Assembly (NCBI RefSeq): GCF_002224365.1
Contig: NZ_CP022437.1
Location: 4,273,423-4,337,422 of the forward strand
Origin: Virgibacillus necropolis
GTDB lineage: Bacteria; Bacillota; Bacilli; Bacillales; Amphibacillaceae
Direction: 5' to 3'
Length of the DNA stretch: 64,000 nt
Position numbers and translations under genes: made by a program
The notes under the pieces: generated by a model
Told to the model about the DNA's origin: nothing
Seen by the model: the letters and a program-made list of their open reading frames with translations, nothing else
The model's database searches: none
Shown here: positions 25,751-33,822 of the stretch, piece by piece
Layout: each line of letters begins with the position of its first letter
Numbering within the stretch: position 1 is the stretch's first letter

Positions 25751-27550
25751 TTATCTAAGGTCAGCTAATTTCTGTTTTATTTCACGAATCTCCTCAAGTA
25801 TCTTACTTTGCTCGTCTTCACTTTTCACCTCTTCCTTTACCATTAATTGTGTCAACCTTAACTCTAATTCTTTAACATCCGTTTCATTATTTGACTTCCC
25901 CTTAGAAAAGTCTTCTATAAATTCCTCATATGATCCTTGATAATCAACCCACTGATTATCTCCTAGCTGGATTACTCGTTTCGCAATTTCCCCTACAAAA
26001 AACCGGTCATGGGAAACAACAATTAGCGCTCCAGGATATCCCCATAAGACCTCTTCTATCACCTCTTTTGTGGCCACGTCCAGGAAATTAGCCGGTTCAT
26101 CAAGTACTAATAAATTTGCGTTACTGTAATATAAATTTAAAAAAGCAACACGACATTTTTCTCCCATACTCAGGTTTTTAATCTTTTTGAAAACGTCATC
26201 ACGGGAAAATAGAAAGCAACCCAAAATAGTTCGTGCTTCTGTTTGTGTCATGTCAGGGAGTTCTAGCATGCTATCAAGCAATGTTTTATTTTCATCCAAA
26301 TTATCAAGCTCTTGAGCAAAATAACCAATCTTTGTTTGCGGATTTAATCTAACCTCTCCTTTATCGGGGACCAGGTTACCTGTTATCAACTTTAGTAAAG
26401 TTGACTTACCCGTACCATTTGCTCCAATAACAGCAAGCTTATCACCACGACAAACGGACATTGTTCGATTAATAAATAACGGCTTTTCATCCTTAAAGCC
26501 AAATGAGATCTTTTCAAGATGAACCAGACGCTTTGCTGAAAACGTACTACCCTCAAGCTTTACATTTAATTGATTAGTTTCTCTAGGCCGATCAACTCGC
26601 TGCTTTTCCAACCGCTCCAATTCTTTTTCCTTTGCTTTGAAGCGTGACACATTTTTCTTTGCTTTTGAGCGAGCAAAATCATCTTGTCCTGCAGCATTAT
26701 GGGCTTGTTGGAACCATTTCTGGTAATTACGAATCGTTTGTTCTAAAGCAGCCCGCTTCTGTTTCTGCTTTTGATAAAGGGCCTCTTGCGTTCGTTGTTC
26801 TAACTCTTTTTGTTTTCGGTACTCACTGTAGCCACCAACAAAACGTTCCGATGAACCGCTCGTTAATTCATACAGCGCATGAGCTGTTTTATCCAGGAAG
26901 TATCTGTCATGGGATACATACAAAACAGCGCCAGTGTATGACTGCATCCATGATTCTAGCCATTCGATCGTCGCTTGATCCAAGTGATTCGTTGGTTCAT
27001 CCATGATGATACATTCTGGTTTTTGCATTAGAATTCGCGCTAACTGGGCTCGTGTTTTTTCACCACCACTTAACTGACTAAAATTCGTTTGCCACGTTCG
27101 TTCAAGCAGGTTTACTTCCTTTAAACACTTTTCTACATCTGATTCTAGATTATAGCCATCTGCAGCTAAAAACTTACCGTAAACAGTATTATATCGCTCT
27201 AGTCGTTCTGCATCCTCATCATTTATTTGTTGCTGCAAAATTTCTAATTCCTTTTTTAATCGAATTCGTTCCTTATCACCCGATTGAACAAATTCAAAGG
27301 TAGTTATTTCTGAATCAATTAATGGGTCCTGTTCCAACATTCCCCATCTATCTAACGAGATGAAACGCTGTACAGTACCTGTATCAAATGAAATCCTTCC
27401 TAATAATCCATTTAAAAGGGTTGTTTTCCCTACTCCATTTCGTCCAAATAATGCTAAATGTTCACCTTTCTTTAATTCCAAATCTATATTTTCAAATAAT
27501 GTTTCTCCATTCCAATCTTTTTGTAATCCTTTTGCTTTAAATAGAAACAT
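25751..27550 (-). CDS. ABC-F ATPase with leader-peptide attenuator
   Basis: The 599-residue soluble protein has twin ABC domains: GRNGVGKTT / LSGGEKTRAQLA / IIMDEPTNHLD, then GANGTGKST / LSMGEKCRVAF / LLVLDEPANFLD. A long basic helical linker lies between them. A C-terminal acidic coiled-coil tail follows (ELELRLTQLMVKEE to the end). Signature and Walker B of domain 2 are mildly divergent (LSMGE, DEPANFLD), as in antibiotic-resistance ABC-F groups. The start at 27550 has GGAGG 7 nt upstream; the ATG two codons earlier abuts the ribosome site. Confidence 0.87.
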   Translation of the reverse strand: MFLFKAKGLQKDWNGETLFENIDLELKKGEHLALFGRNGVGKTTLLNGLLGRISFDTGTVQRFISLDRWGMLEQDPLIDSEITTFEFVQSGDKERIRLKKELEILQQQINDEDAERLERYNTVYGKFLAADGYNLESDVEKCLKEVNLLERTWQTNFSQLSGGEKTRAQLARILMQKPECIIMDEPTNHLDQATIEWLESWMQSYTGAVLYVSHDRYFLDKTAHALYELTSGSSERFVGGYSEYRKQKELEQRTQEALYQKQKQKRAALEQTIRNYQKWFQQAHNAAGQDDFARSKAKKNVSRFKAKEKELERLEKQRVDRPRETNQLNVKLEGSTFSAKRLVHLEKISFGFKDEKPLFINRTMSVCRGDKLAVIGANGTGKSTLLKLITGNLVPDKGEVRLNPQTKIGYFAQELDNLDENKTLLDSMLELPDMTQTEARTILGCFLFSRDDVFKKIKNLSMGEKCRVAFLNLYYSNANLLVLDEPANFLDVATKEVIEEVLWGYPGALIVVSHDRFFVGEIAKRVIQLGDNQWVDYQGSYEEFIEDFSKGKSNNETDVKELELRLTQLMVKEEVKSEDEQSKILEEIREIKQKLADLR

Positions 27551-27580
27551 ATACATACCTCCATAAGAAAAAAGTCCATT

Positions 27581-27606
27581 AAAAAATCATAGGTAGCTGC
27601 CTATGA
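27581..27606 (-). terminator. Leader terminator (attenuator) of the second ABC-F gene
   Basis: The stem TCATAGG/CCTATGA (27606-27600 with 27593-27587) with a 6-nt loop is followed by six U on the minus strand. It is 31 nt upstream of the ABC-F start. Confidence 0.65.
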
Positions 27607-27641
27607 AATGGGTATGATTGCAAATATGGATAGACGTACGT

Positions 27642-27707
27642 TCAGAAAATTAACTCACGTAAAAAGGCTATCCATAAAAAAGTACACACGTATCCCATTC
27701 GTTTCAT
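27642..27707 (-). CDS. 21-residue leader peptide of the second ABC-F gene
   Basis: The ATG at 27707 has GAGG 11 nt upstream. The peptide starts MKRMGYVCTFLWIAF and ends with six more residues (final LIF). Codons for its C-terminal half contain TATGGATAG (27676-27668), which pairs perfectly over 9 bp with CTATCCATA (27633-27625) beyond the stop codon. A terminator hairpin follows. This is the expected layout for ribosome-stalling control of a drug-resistance ABC-F gene. Confidence 0.6.
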   Translation of the reverse strand: MKRMGYVCTFLWIAFLRELIF

Positions 27708-27734
27708 GTAGACAGAAACCTCGTTTGATTTTTT

Positions 27735-27878
27735 TCAAACATAATTGGATAAACGTGTTTTTACTTCATTGTCAGATAAGCCCTCCACTTCTTTATTTCT
27801 TTTATCATACGCAGATTCATTTAATAAGTCAAATGACTTTTCAGATTATTGCTTCCCTTTTAACTCTAGCAGCCAGTT
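27735..27878 (-). pseudogene. Degenerate coding fragment upstream of the ABC-F leader
   Basis: On the minus strand a frame reads NWLLELKGKQ, a stop, then SEKSFDLLNESAYDKRNKEV and 16 more residues ending SNYV. Composition looks like protein, but there is no start or ribosome site and an internal stop. The family is not recognised. Confidence 0.35.
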
Positions 27879-27954
27879 ACATTTTTTATTAGGGTTGTAC
27901 AAAAAGACTTACCCTATTAAAGGTTTTGTATAGTTATTAGAAATTAAAAATTCT

Positions 27955-27983
27955 TTGCAATATTACCAAAGTCGGGTTATACT
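27955..27983 (+). promoter_or_regulatory. Sigma-A promoter of the oppA-like gene
   Basis: TTGCAA (27955-27960) and TATACT (27978-27983) are separated by 17 bp. Confidence 0.75.
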
Positions 27984-28003
27984 ATTTTATAAGTTTTGGT
28001 GTG

Positions 28004-28018
28004 ATTTTTCAGAAAAAT
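28004..28018 (+). promoter_or_regulatory. CodY box in the oppA-like leader
   Basis: ATTTTTCAGAAAAAT is a perfect palindrome matching the CodY consensus AATTTTCWGAAAATT at 13 of 15 positions. It lies about 20 bp downstream of the -10, a repressing position. Confidence 0.7.
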
Positions 28019-28039
28019 AGTTTACGGGGGGTCTAGTAA

Positions 28040-29701
28040 GTGAAGCTAAAAAATTGGGCATTATTGTTAGTATTTGGCCTATTACTTAGTGTTTTGGTAG
28101 CTTGTAGTGGGGAAACTGAAGAAGCAGAAGGAACAAAGGAAGAATCAGCTGCAAAAGAGGAAAAAGTATTAAGTTTTACGAATCCGGAAACAATTCCATC
28201 GATGGATCCTTCGCTTGCAACAGATGAATCATCATTTATATATTTAGCAGCTACAACGGAAGGTCTGTACCGTTTGGATGAAAATGCACAACCTGTTGAC
28301 GGAATTGCGACAGACCATACGGTAAGTGAAGATGGACTTACATGGACGTTTACGTTACGAGAAGATGCAGTCTGGGAAAATGGTGAACCTGTAACTGCCC
28401 ATGACTTTGTTTATGCATGGCAACGTGCAGTTGATCCTGATACAGGTTCCGAATACGGTCCATATATGATGAATAACGTTATTAAAAATGCAACTGCTGT
28501 AAGTTCAGGAGAAGTTCCAGTTGAAGAACTTGGGGTTACTGCAAAAGACGATTATACATTAGTTGTAGAGCTTGAGAATCCAACGCCATATTTTGAATCA
28601 TTAACTACTTTTGGTACATTCTTACCATTAAATCAAGCATTTGTTGAAGAACAAGGAGATAGCTTTGCTACGAGTTCTGATACATTACTCTCAAATGGAC
28701 CATATACGATAGAAAATTGGGAAAGCACTAGTAGCTCATGGGATCTTGTTAAAAATAAGGATTATTGGGATGCGGAAACGGTCCAAATGGACAAATTAAC
28801 TTTTGAAGTTGTAAAAGATGCACAAACTGCAGTCAGTTTATATGAATCAGGTAAAGTTGCTCGAGTAGATTTAACTTCAGACCTTGTTGATAAATATAAG
28901 TCGAATCAAGACTATGTCGTTACACCTGATACATTTGTTTATTTCATGAAATTCAATCAGGAAGCTAACGAAGCTCTTGCAAACACAAATATACGTGCCG
29001 CAATTAGTAGGGCTTTTGATAAAGAAGCGTTAGTTAACGAAATACTTAATAATGGATCACTTGTTGCAAACGGGCTTGTTCCAGCTAACTTCACTCCAAT
29101 GCCTGAAACTGGAGAAGATTTCCGAGAAGTTAGTGGAGATCTTGTAACTTACGATTTAGCAGCAGCTCAAGAATTCTGGAAAAAAGGTTTAGAAGAACTT
29201 GGGACAGATACAGTGGAACTTGAGTTATTAACAGATGATGATGCAACAACTAAAACAATGGTTGAATATATCGCAAACCAGCTTTCAACTAATCTACCAG
29301 GATTAACGGTTTCAATAAAACAAGTACCGAAAGAACAACGTCTTGATTTAGATACAAGCATGGATTATGAATTACAAATTTCCAGATGGGGTCCAGATTT
29401 CCTTGATCCGTTCACATTTATGAATCTTTGGACAACAAAAAGCGGAAACAACTTTATGGGCTATTCAAATCCAGAATATGATAAATTAGTTAAAGAAACA
29501 GCAACAAAATTAGCTATGGATAATGTAGCACGCTATCAAAATTTCTTAGAAGCTGAGGAAATTCTATTTGAAGATGCAGCAATAGCACCTATTTTCCAAA
29601 GTTCACGAGCACAACTGGTTTCTCCTAAAATTAAAGGTGTCCATGTGAACCCATTTGGAGCAACATATGAATATAAATGGGCAAATGTTGGTTCGGAGTA
29701 A
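28040..29701 (+). CDS. Oligopeptide ABC transporter substrate-binding lipoprotein
   Basis: The 553-residue SBP_bac_5 family protein is a lipoprotein by its signal and lipobox (VLVA-Cys22), followed by an acidic linker. The family segments WTFTLREDAVWENGEPVTAHDFVYAW and the C-terminal FLDPFTFMNLW are present. It binds peptides outside the membrane for an Opp-type importer. No permease or ATPase gene is adjacent, so it must use one encoded elsewhere. The start is GTG with GGGGGG upstream. A CodY box suggests repression when branched-chain amino acids are plentiful. Confidence 0.92.
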   Translation: MKLKNWALLLVFGLLLSVLVACSGETEEAEGTKEESAAKEEKVLSFTNPETIPSMDPSLATDESSFIYLAATTEGLYRLDENAQPVDGIATDHTVSEDGLTWTFTLREDAVWENGEPVTAHDFVYAWQRAVDPDTGSEYGPYMMNNVIKNATAVSSGEVPVEELGVTAKDDYTLVVELENPTPYFESLTTFGTFLPLNQAFVEEQGDSFATSSDTLLSNGPYTIENWESTSSSWDLVKNKDYWDAETVQMDKLTFEVVKDAQTAVSLYESGKVARVDLTSDLVDKYKSNQDYVVTPDTFVYFMKFNQEANEALANTNIRAAISRAFDKEALVNEILNNGSLVANGLVPANFTPMPETGEDFREVSGDLVTYDLAAAQEFWKKGLEELGTDTVELELLTDDDATTKTMVEYIANQLSTNLPGLTVSIKQVPKEQRLDLDTSMDYELQISRWGPDFLDPFTFMNLWTTKSGNNFMGYSNPEYDKLVKETATKLAMDNVARYQNFLEAEEILFEDAAIAPIFQSSRAQLVSPKIKGVHVNPFGATYEYKWANVGSE

Positions 29702-29755
29702 TCTACTACGAGTCGATAGATGCTATCAAACAAGCTACTAAATTGCTTGAAAAGA

Positions 29756-29792
29756 AAGAAGGCTCTTGGTTAAACCAAGAGCCTTCTTTTTT
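29756..29792 (+). terminator. Intrinsic terminator of the oppA-like gene
   Basis: A 13-bp perfect stem (29758-29770 with 29774-29786) has a 3-nt loop and a T-run. Confidence 0.85.
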
Positions 29793-29865
29793 AATTCTTT
29801 TGATTGCAGAAGCTAGCTTTTTCAATAAACAAAACAGCTACCCATTGGATAACTGTTCCTTAGAT

Positions 29866-30909
29866 TTATTCATACGTAATTTTCATATCTCCAGGCTTGA
29901 TCCAGCCCTTTTTTCGGAAATATGCTGCTATTAATAAACTGATAAATGCAGGTGCAATAATATGCAGGATTAACACTGCCCAGAACACATCTAAGGTGAA
30001 GCCCATGGTTTCGAAGGTCATAATTTGGCCCACTAACCCACTCGTTCCCATTCCTGCTCCAAGTGCATTGTTTTCCATTTCAAGCCACACTGTTGCGAAC
30101 GGTGCTAAAACAATCCCCGCAATTGTTGGCGGAATGATAAGAATTGGCTTTTTTAAAATGTTTGCTACTTGCAGCATGGAAGTGCCAATCCCCTGAGCAA
30201 AAAATCCACCAAGTCCATTATCTCGATAACTAATAACCGCAAAGCCAATCATTTGTGCTGCACATCCAATCGTTGCTGCACCTGCTGCAAGCCCGTCTAG
30301 GGATAGCATGATGGAAATCGCTAAACTAGAAATCGGTGCTGTCAGTGCCCAGCCCATCAACACAGCTACAAGAATTCCCATAATAAACGGCTGTTGAGCA
30401 GTCGACCAATTGATCACCTCGCCGAACCAAATCATAAATGTATTGATTGGTGGGCCAATGAAAGTTCCAGTCAAAAAACCTGCCAATATGGTAACAAATG
30501 GGGTCACAATAATATCGACCCGTGTTTCTTTATATACTAGTTTACCAAACTCAGTAGCAAATAAAGCCGCAACATAGCTACCTACTGGGCCACCTAGTTC
30601 TGCCCCGAATGCCCCACCAAATAATGCAGAAAGTAAAACGAGTGGTGGTGCTTTTAATCCATAAGCAATGGCTACCCCGATGGCACCACCCATTATTTTT
30701 GTTTCCATGGCATACGCACCCATACTGATAAGTGCAGTTTCGATATCTTGTGGAAACCATGAGAACTGCCCTAACTGTTCACCCATCGTTTTTATAATTA
30801 AGCCAATTATTAATGATGAAAAAAGTCCTAATGCCATATAACTTAACGCGGTTATCACATATTCTTTCCAAGATAAGGTAATCCCTTTACGTTGTAAAAA
30901 TGCTTTCAC
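29866..30909 (-). CDS. PTS_EIIC_2-family membrane permease
   Basis: The 347-residue protein has about nine to ten membrane helices. It resembles the PTS EIIC_2 group (AYAMETKIMGGAIGVAIAYGLKAP; FGGAFGAELGGPVG), which lacks attached EIIA and EIIB domains. Whether it is a phosphotransferase permease or a passive sugar/organic acid carrier is not known. The GTG at 30909 has AAAGGAGGTG upstream, better than the in-frame ATG at 30942. Monocistronic. Confidence 0.8.
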   Translation of the reverse strand: MKAFLQRKGITLSWKEYVITALSYMALGLFSSLIIGLIIKTMGEQLGQFSWFPQDIETALISMGAYAMETKIMGGAIGVAIAYGLKAPPLVLLSALFGGAFGAELGGPVGSYVAALFATEFGKLVYKETRVDIIVTPFVTILAGFLTGTFIGPPINTFMIWFGEVINWSTAQQPFIMGILVAVLMGWALTAPISSLAISIMLSLDGLAAGAATIGCAAQMIGFAVISYRDNGLGGFFAQGIGTSMLQVANILKKPILIIPPTIAGIVLAPFATVWLEMENNALGAGMGTSGLVGQIMTFETMGFTLDVFWAVLILHIIAPAFISLLIAAYFRKKGWIKPGDMKITYE

Positions 30910-31133
30910 GCTTACACCTCCTTTATTTGTGAAACAATTCACATGTTTGACTTATAGTTACTAATTCACTTGTCTTTCTATTATTACGTGATTCTTTTTT
31001 CATAGCAAGTATTTTCTGAAAAAAATTCACCATTTATCTTGTTCTGTACAAAGTTCCTTGAATATAGTATATCTTTTTTCAGTACAAAAAATATTTCCAT
31101 TGCTTTATGTGCTCCAATTCGTTACAATTTAAT

Positions 31134-31148
31134 TGATAATAATTATCA
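31134..31148 (+). promoter_or_regulatory. Fur box upstream of the nitroreductase gene
   Basis: TGATAATAATTATCA is an exact 7-1-7 Fur-box inverted repeat (TGATAATnATTATCA). It lies about 20 bp before a TATAAT at 31169-31174, covering the -35 area. PerR and Zur boxes are similar, but Fur fits best. Confidence 0.8.
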
Positions 31149-31197
31149 GTCGCTTGGCATACTATGTATATAATAAAGGTCCTAGGGGGATAAACAA

Positions 31198-31758
31198 ATG
31201 GAAAAGATAAAACAACTTACCGACCTTGCGAAACTAATACGCGCACGGCGTTCTGTGAAAAAGGGATATAATGATAAAACCGTAGAAAAAGAAACTGTAT
31301 TAGAACTGTTAGATAGTGCAGTATGGGCACCTACACACGGAATGCGACAACCATGGCGCTTCCTATTTGTTGGAGCAGATCAAAAAGAATCATTTGCTAA
31401 AAAAGTGGCTGCTACTTACCCCGAGGAGAAACAAGAAAATCGAGAAGCATATCTTAATGAGCCTAGTGCACTCCTTATAGTAATCATGGATGTACCAGAC
31501 AATCAAAAGCAATACGATGAGAATTTTGGTGCTACCGCTTCGATGATTCATAACTTCCAATTACTCGCATGGGAACAACAGCTTGGTGTCGTATGGAAAA
31601 CCAATCCACATATCTATGACCCTGTTGTAAAATCCATTCTAGACGTCCAAGATGATGAAAAAATTGTTGGATTTATCCATATGGGGTATTTTGATGAGGC
31701 TCCTATGGAAAAACCGCGAAAATCAGTAGAAGATAAATTCACTACATTTGAAGGTTAA
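31198..31758 (+). CDS. Nitroreductase-family FMN oxidoreductase
   Basis: The 186-residue protein has the nitroreductase fold: the FMN phosphate motif RARRSVK (15-21), APTHGMRQPWRFLFVG, and a late GFIHMGYFDE segment. Such enzymes use NAD(P)H to reduce nitro compounds, quinones or flavins. The perfect Fur box suggests iron-starvation control and hence a possible ferric or flavin reductase role; this is inference. GGGGGAT precedes the ATG. Confidence 0.88.
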   Translation: MEKIKQLTDLAKLIRARRSVKKGYNDKTVEKETVLELLDSAVWAPTHGMRQPWRFLFVGADQKESFAKKVAATYPEEKQENREAYLNEPSALLIVIMDVPDNQKQYDENFGATASMIHNFQLLAWEQQLGVVWKTNPHIYDPVVKSILDVQDDEKIVGFIHMGYFDEAPMEKPRKSVEDKFTTFEG

Positions 31759-31763
31759 CTATT

Positions 31764-31797
31764 AAGACACTAGCCAACTAGAGGCTGGTGTCTTTTC
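31764..31797 (+). terminator. Intrinsic terminator of the nitroreductase gene
   Basis: A 12-bp stem (31764-31775 with 31783-31794, one G-U) is followed by T-rich sequence. Confidence 0.75.
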
Positions 31798-31911
31798 TTA
31801 TGAGACAAATCGTTTATCGGCGTTATAAACTCTTATCCCAGGATTGCAACACTCATTACTATATATCAACGCTTATCTCTAAATATCGCCTACTGAACAA
31901 CAATTACAAAC

Positions 31912-31951
31912 AAAAAAAGTGAAGCAGCGAACTAGCGCTACTCCACTTTTA
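31912..31951 (-). terminator. Intrinsic terminator of ddl
   Basis: The stem AAGTGGAGTAGCG / CGCTGCTTCACTT (minus strand, two mismatches) is followed by seven U. Confidence 0.75.
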
Positions 31952-31961
31952 TTCCTCCAAA

Positions 31962-33071
31962 CTACGCTTCGTCCCAAACAGCACTTTTTAACATTGCATC
32001 AAGTTCATGTCGCTCCATTGCTAATTCAATCAGCCTATTAATTAACTCTGGGTAAGAAACTCCACTTATTTCCCATAACTTAGGATACATACTTATACGC
32101 GTAAATCCAGGAAGTGTATTTACTTCATTAACGTAGATTTCCCCATTTTCCTTCAAAAAGAAATCGACACGCGCTAACCCTTCACATTCTAATGCTTGAA
32201 ATACATCTATTGCAGCAGCTTGAATTTTTTCGACCGTTTCTTCTGGTAAGTCTGCTGGTATAGCTAATTCCGCACCACTTTCATCGATATATTTCGATTC
32301 ATAAGAATAAAATTCAGTTTGAGGTAAAATTTCACCAGGTATCGATGCTTTTGGATCCGCATTGCCAAGGACTGCACATTCAATTTCACGACCAGTAATA
32401 TTTTCTTCAACGATGACTTTGTGATCATATTGGAATGCAGCATGTATCGCTTCGTCAAACTCTTCCTTTGTCGAGACCTTACTTACACCAACTGACGAGC
32501 CTTGGTTCGCTGGTTTAATAAACAGTGGAACATTTAATTGTGCTGTTACTTCATCAAAATCAATGTTATTTTTCTTCGCTCGTGTAAATGCTAACCCTTT
32601 CGCAACATTGATTCCCGCTTCTTTTAATAAGCGCTTTGCTATGTCTTTATCCATACAAATAGCTGATCCTAGTACACTCGTACCGACGAATGGTAGATTT
32701 GCTATCCGAAGCATGCCCTGCATACTACCATCTTCGCCTAACGTACCATGAACAATTGGGAAAACTACATCAAGCTGGTCAATACTTATTTCCTTTGAAG
32801 CATGAATAAGTTGATGTTTCGTTTCTCCTGGTACAATTGCCACGTTTTCATTTGATTTATTTAATTGAATTAACTTTGGATTTTCTTCGTTTAGTAAGTA
32901 TGATGTTTGATCATTGATATGCCATTTACCTTGTTTATCAATTCCAACTAAAACAACCTCGTACTTTGTTTTGTCAACTGCATCCACAATATTTTTAGCT
33001 GATTGTAAGGACACTTCATGCTCTGCTGATTTCCCGCCAAAAATAATACCCACTTTAATTTTTTTCATCAT
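31962..33071 (-). CDS. ddl: D-alanine--D-alanine ligase
   Basis: This 369-residue ATP-grasp enzyme makes D-Ala-D-Ala for peptidoglycan. N-terminal GGKSAEHEVSL, the GTLGEDGSMQG loop, PANQGSSVGVSKV and the C-terminal magnesium site EVNTLPGFT are visible. The active-site loop resembles a normal D-Ala ligase rather than D-Lac forms. AAAGGA lies 5 nt before the ATG at 33071 and 8 nt before a second ATG at 33068; either may be used. A frame is open to 33113 without a ribosome site. Confidence 0.94.
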   Translation of the reverse strand: MMKKIKVGIIFGGKSAEHEVSLQSAKNIVDAVDKTKYEVVLVGIDKQGKWHINDQTSYLLNEENPKLIQLNKSNENVAIVPGETKHQLIHASKEISIDQLDVVFPIVHGTLGEDGSMQGMLRIANLPFVGTSVLGSAICMDKDIAKRLLKEAGINVAKGLAFTRAKKNNIDFDEVTAQLNVPLFIKPANQGSSVGVSKVSTKEEFDEAIHAAFQYDHKVIVEENITGREIECAVLGNADPKASIPGEILPQTEFYSYESKYIDESGAELAIPADLPEETVEKIQAAAIDVFQALECEGLARVDFFLKENGEIYVNEVNTLPGFTRISMYPKLWEISGVSYPELINRLIELAMERHELDAMLKSAVWDEA

Positions 33072-33162
33072 AAACGTCCTTTCATAAATAACTCTACTAC
33101 TAAAATACCACAAAACAAGCTCTCGATAACAGAAGAAATGTCGTAAATTTGAAAAATAATCC

Positions 33163-33191
33163 TTGACATTTTAGCAATAGTTCACTAATAT
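33163..33191 (+). promoter_or_regulatory. Sigma-A promoter of the trp operon
   Basis: TTGACA (33163-33168) and TAATAT (33186-33191) are separated by 17 bp, upstream of the first T-box. Confidence 0.7.
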
Positions 33192-33204
33192 TGTCTTTAA
33201 CAAT

Positions 33205-33477
33205 TAAATCGTGCACAGTGATGATGAAGAATAGTAATTGAAAAGTTTCCTCTAAAGAGAGCTGGTGGTGGGTGTAAACCAGTGTGGAACGTTTGATGAA
33301 TGGCCTTCTGAACTTCCAGACCGAACCATACTAGTTATGCAGTAGGCTTTGGCGAACGTCTTATCGATAAAAAAGACAGCTATTAAGTTTTAACTTGATA
33401 GTAAAGTGAGCTGTTTAGGCAGCTAATAAAGGTGGTACCACGGGTTCCTCGTCCTTTTCTGGATGGGGGACCTTTTT
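33205..33477 (+). promoter_or_regulatory. T-box riboswitch 1 (tRNA-Trp)
   Basis: The leader has an AGAGAG/GGTGGTG stem I, a TGG specifier at 33301-33303 (in GAATGGCCTT), the T-box GGTGGTACCACGG at 33431-33443 and a terminator (33443-33454 with 33461-33472, then five T). Uncharged tRNA-Trp should stabilise the antiterminator. No ORF separates it from the second T-box. Confidence 0.88.
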
Positions 33478-33504
33478 GTATACCCAAAATTAAAACTGAA
33501 TAAA

Positions 33505-33801
33505 TTAAATCGATGAATAAGAAGAGTAGGCATACGCTGAAGCGTTACAGAGAGCCGGTTGTGGTGTGATTCCGGTACGTGAATGTATGTTGAATGGCCT
33601 TATGAGATGTTTCTTGAAGAAAAGTAGGGAAACACGGAGTTCCGCCGTTACACGGATAGGGTTTAAGCTATGCAAGCTGCATACTTTGTACCTGAACCAG
33701 AGATGAAGAGGGGTTAGTAAACTCCCTTCAACTGAGGTGGCACCGCGATCGCAATCGTCCTCTATAAACACAATTTATCTGTGTTTATAGGGGACTTTTT
33801 T
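33505..33801 (+). promoter_or_regulatory. T-box riboswitch 2 (tRNA-Trp)
   Basis: This is a second complete T-box leader. AGAGAG stem I is followed by a TGG specifier at 33595-33597 in the same GAATGGCCTT context, T-box GAGGTGGCACCGCG at 33734-33747, and a 16-bp terminator stem (33757-33772 with 33780-33795) with six T. trpE begins 22 nt later. Confidence 0.9.
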
Positions 33802-33822
33802 ATTTCCAGGAGGAGATCATAA

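Noticed and set aside
30961..31030. CodY-like motif TATTTTCTGAAAAAA between the EIIC-like and nitroreductase genes
   Set aside because: It matches only 12 of 15 positions, is not symmetric and is far from either promoter.
33505..33771. Minus-strand open frame over the second T-box
   Set aside because: It covers the structured RNA leader exactly and has no ribosome site.
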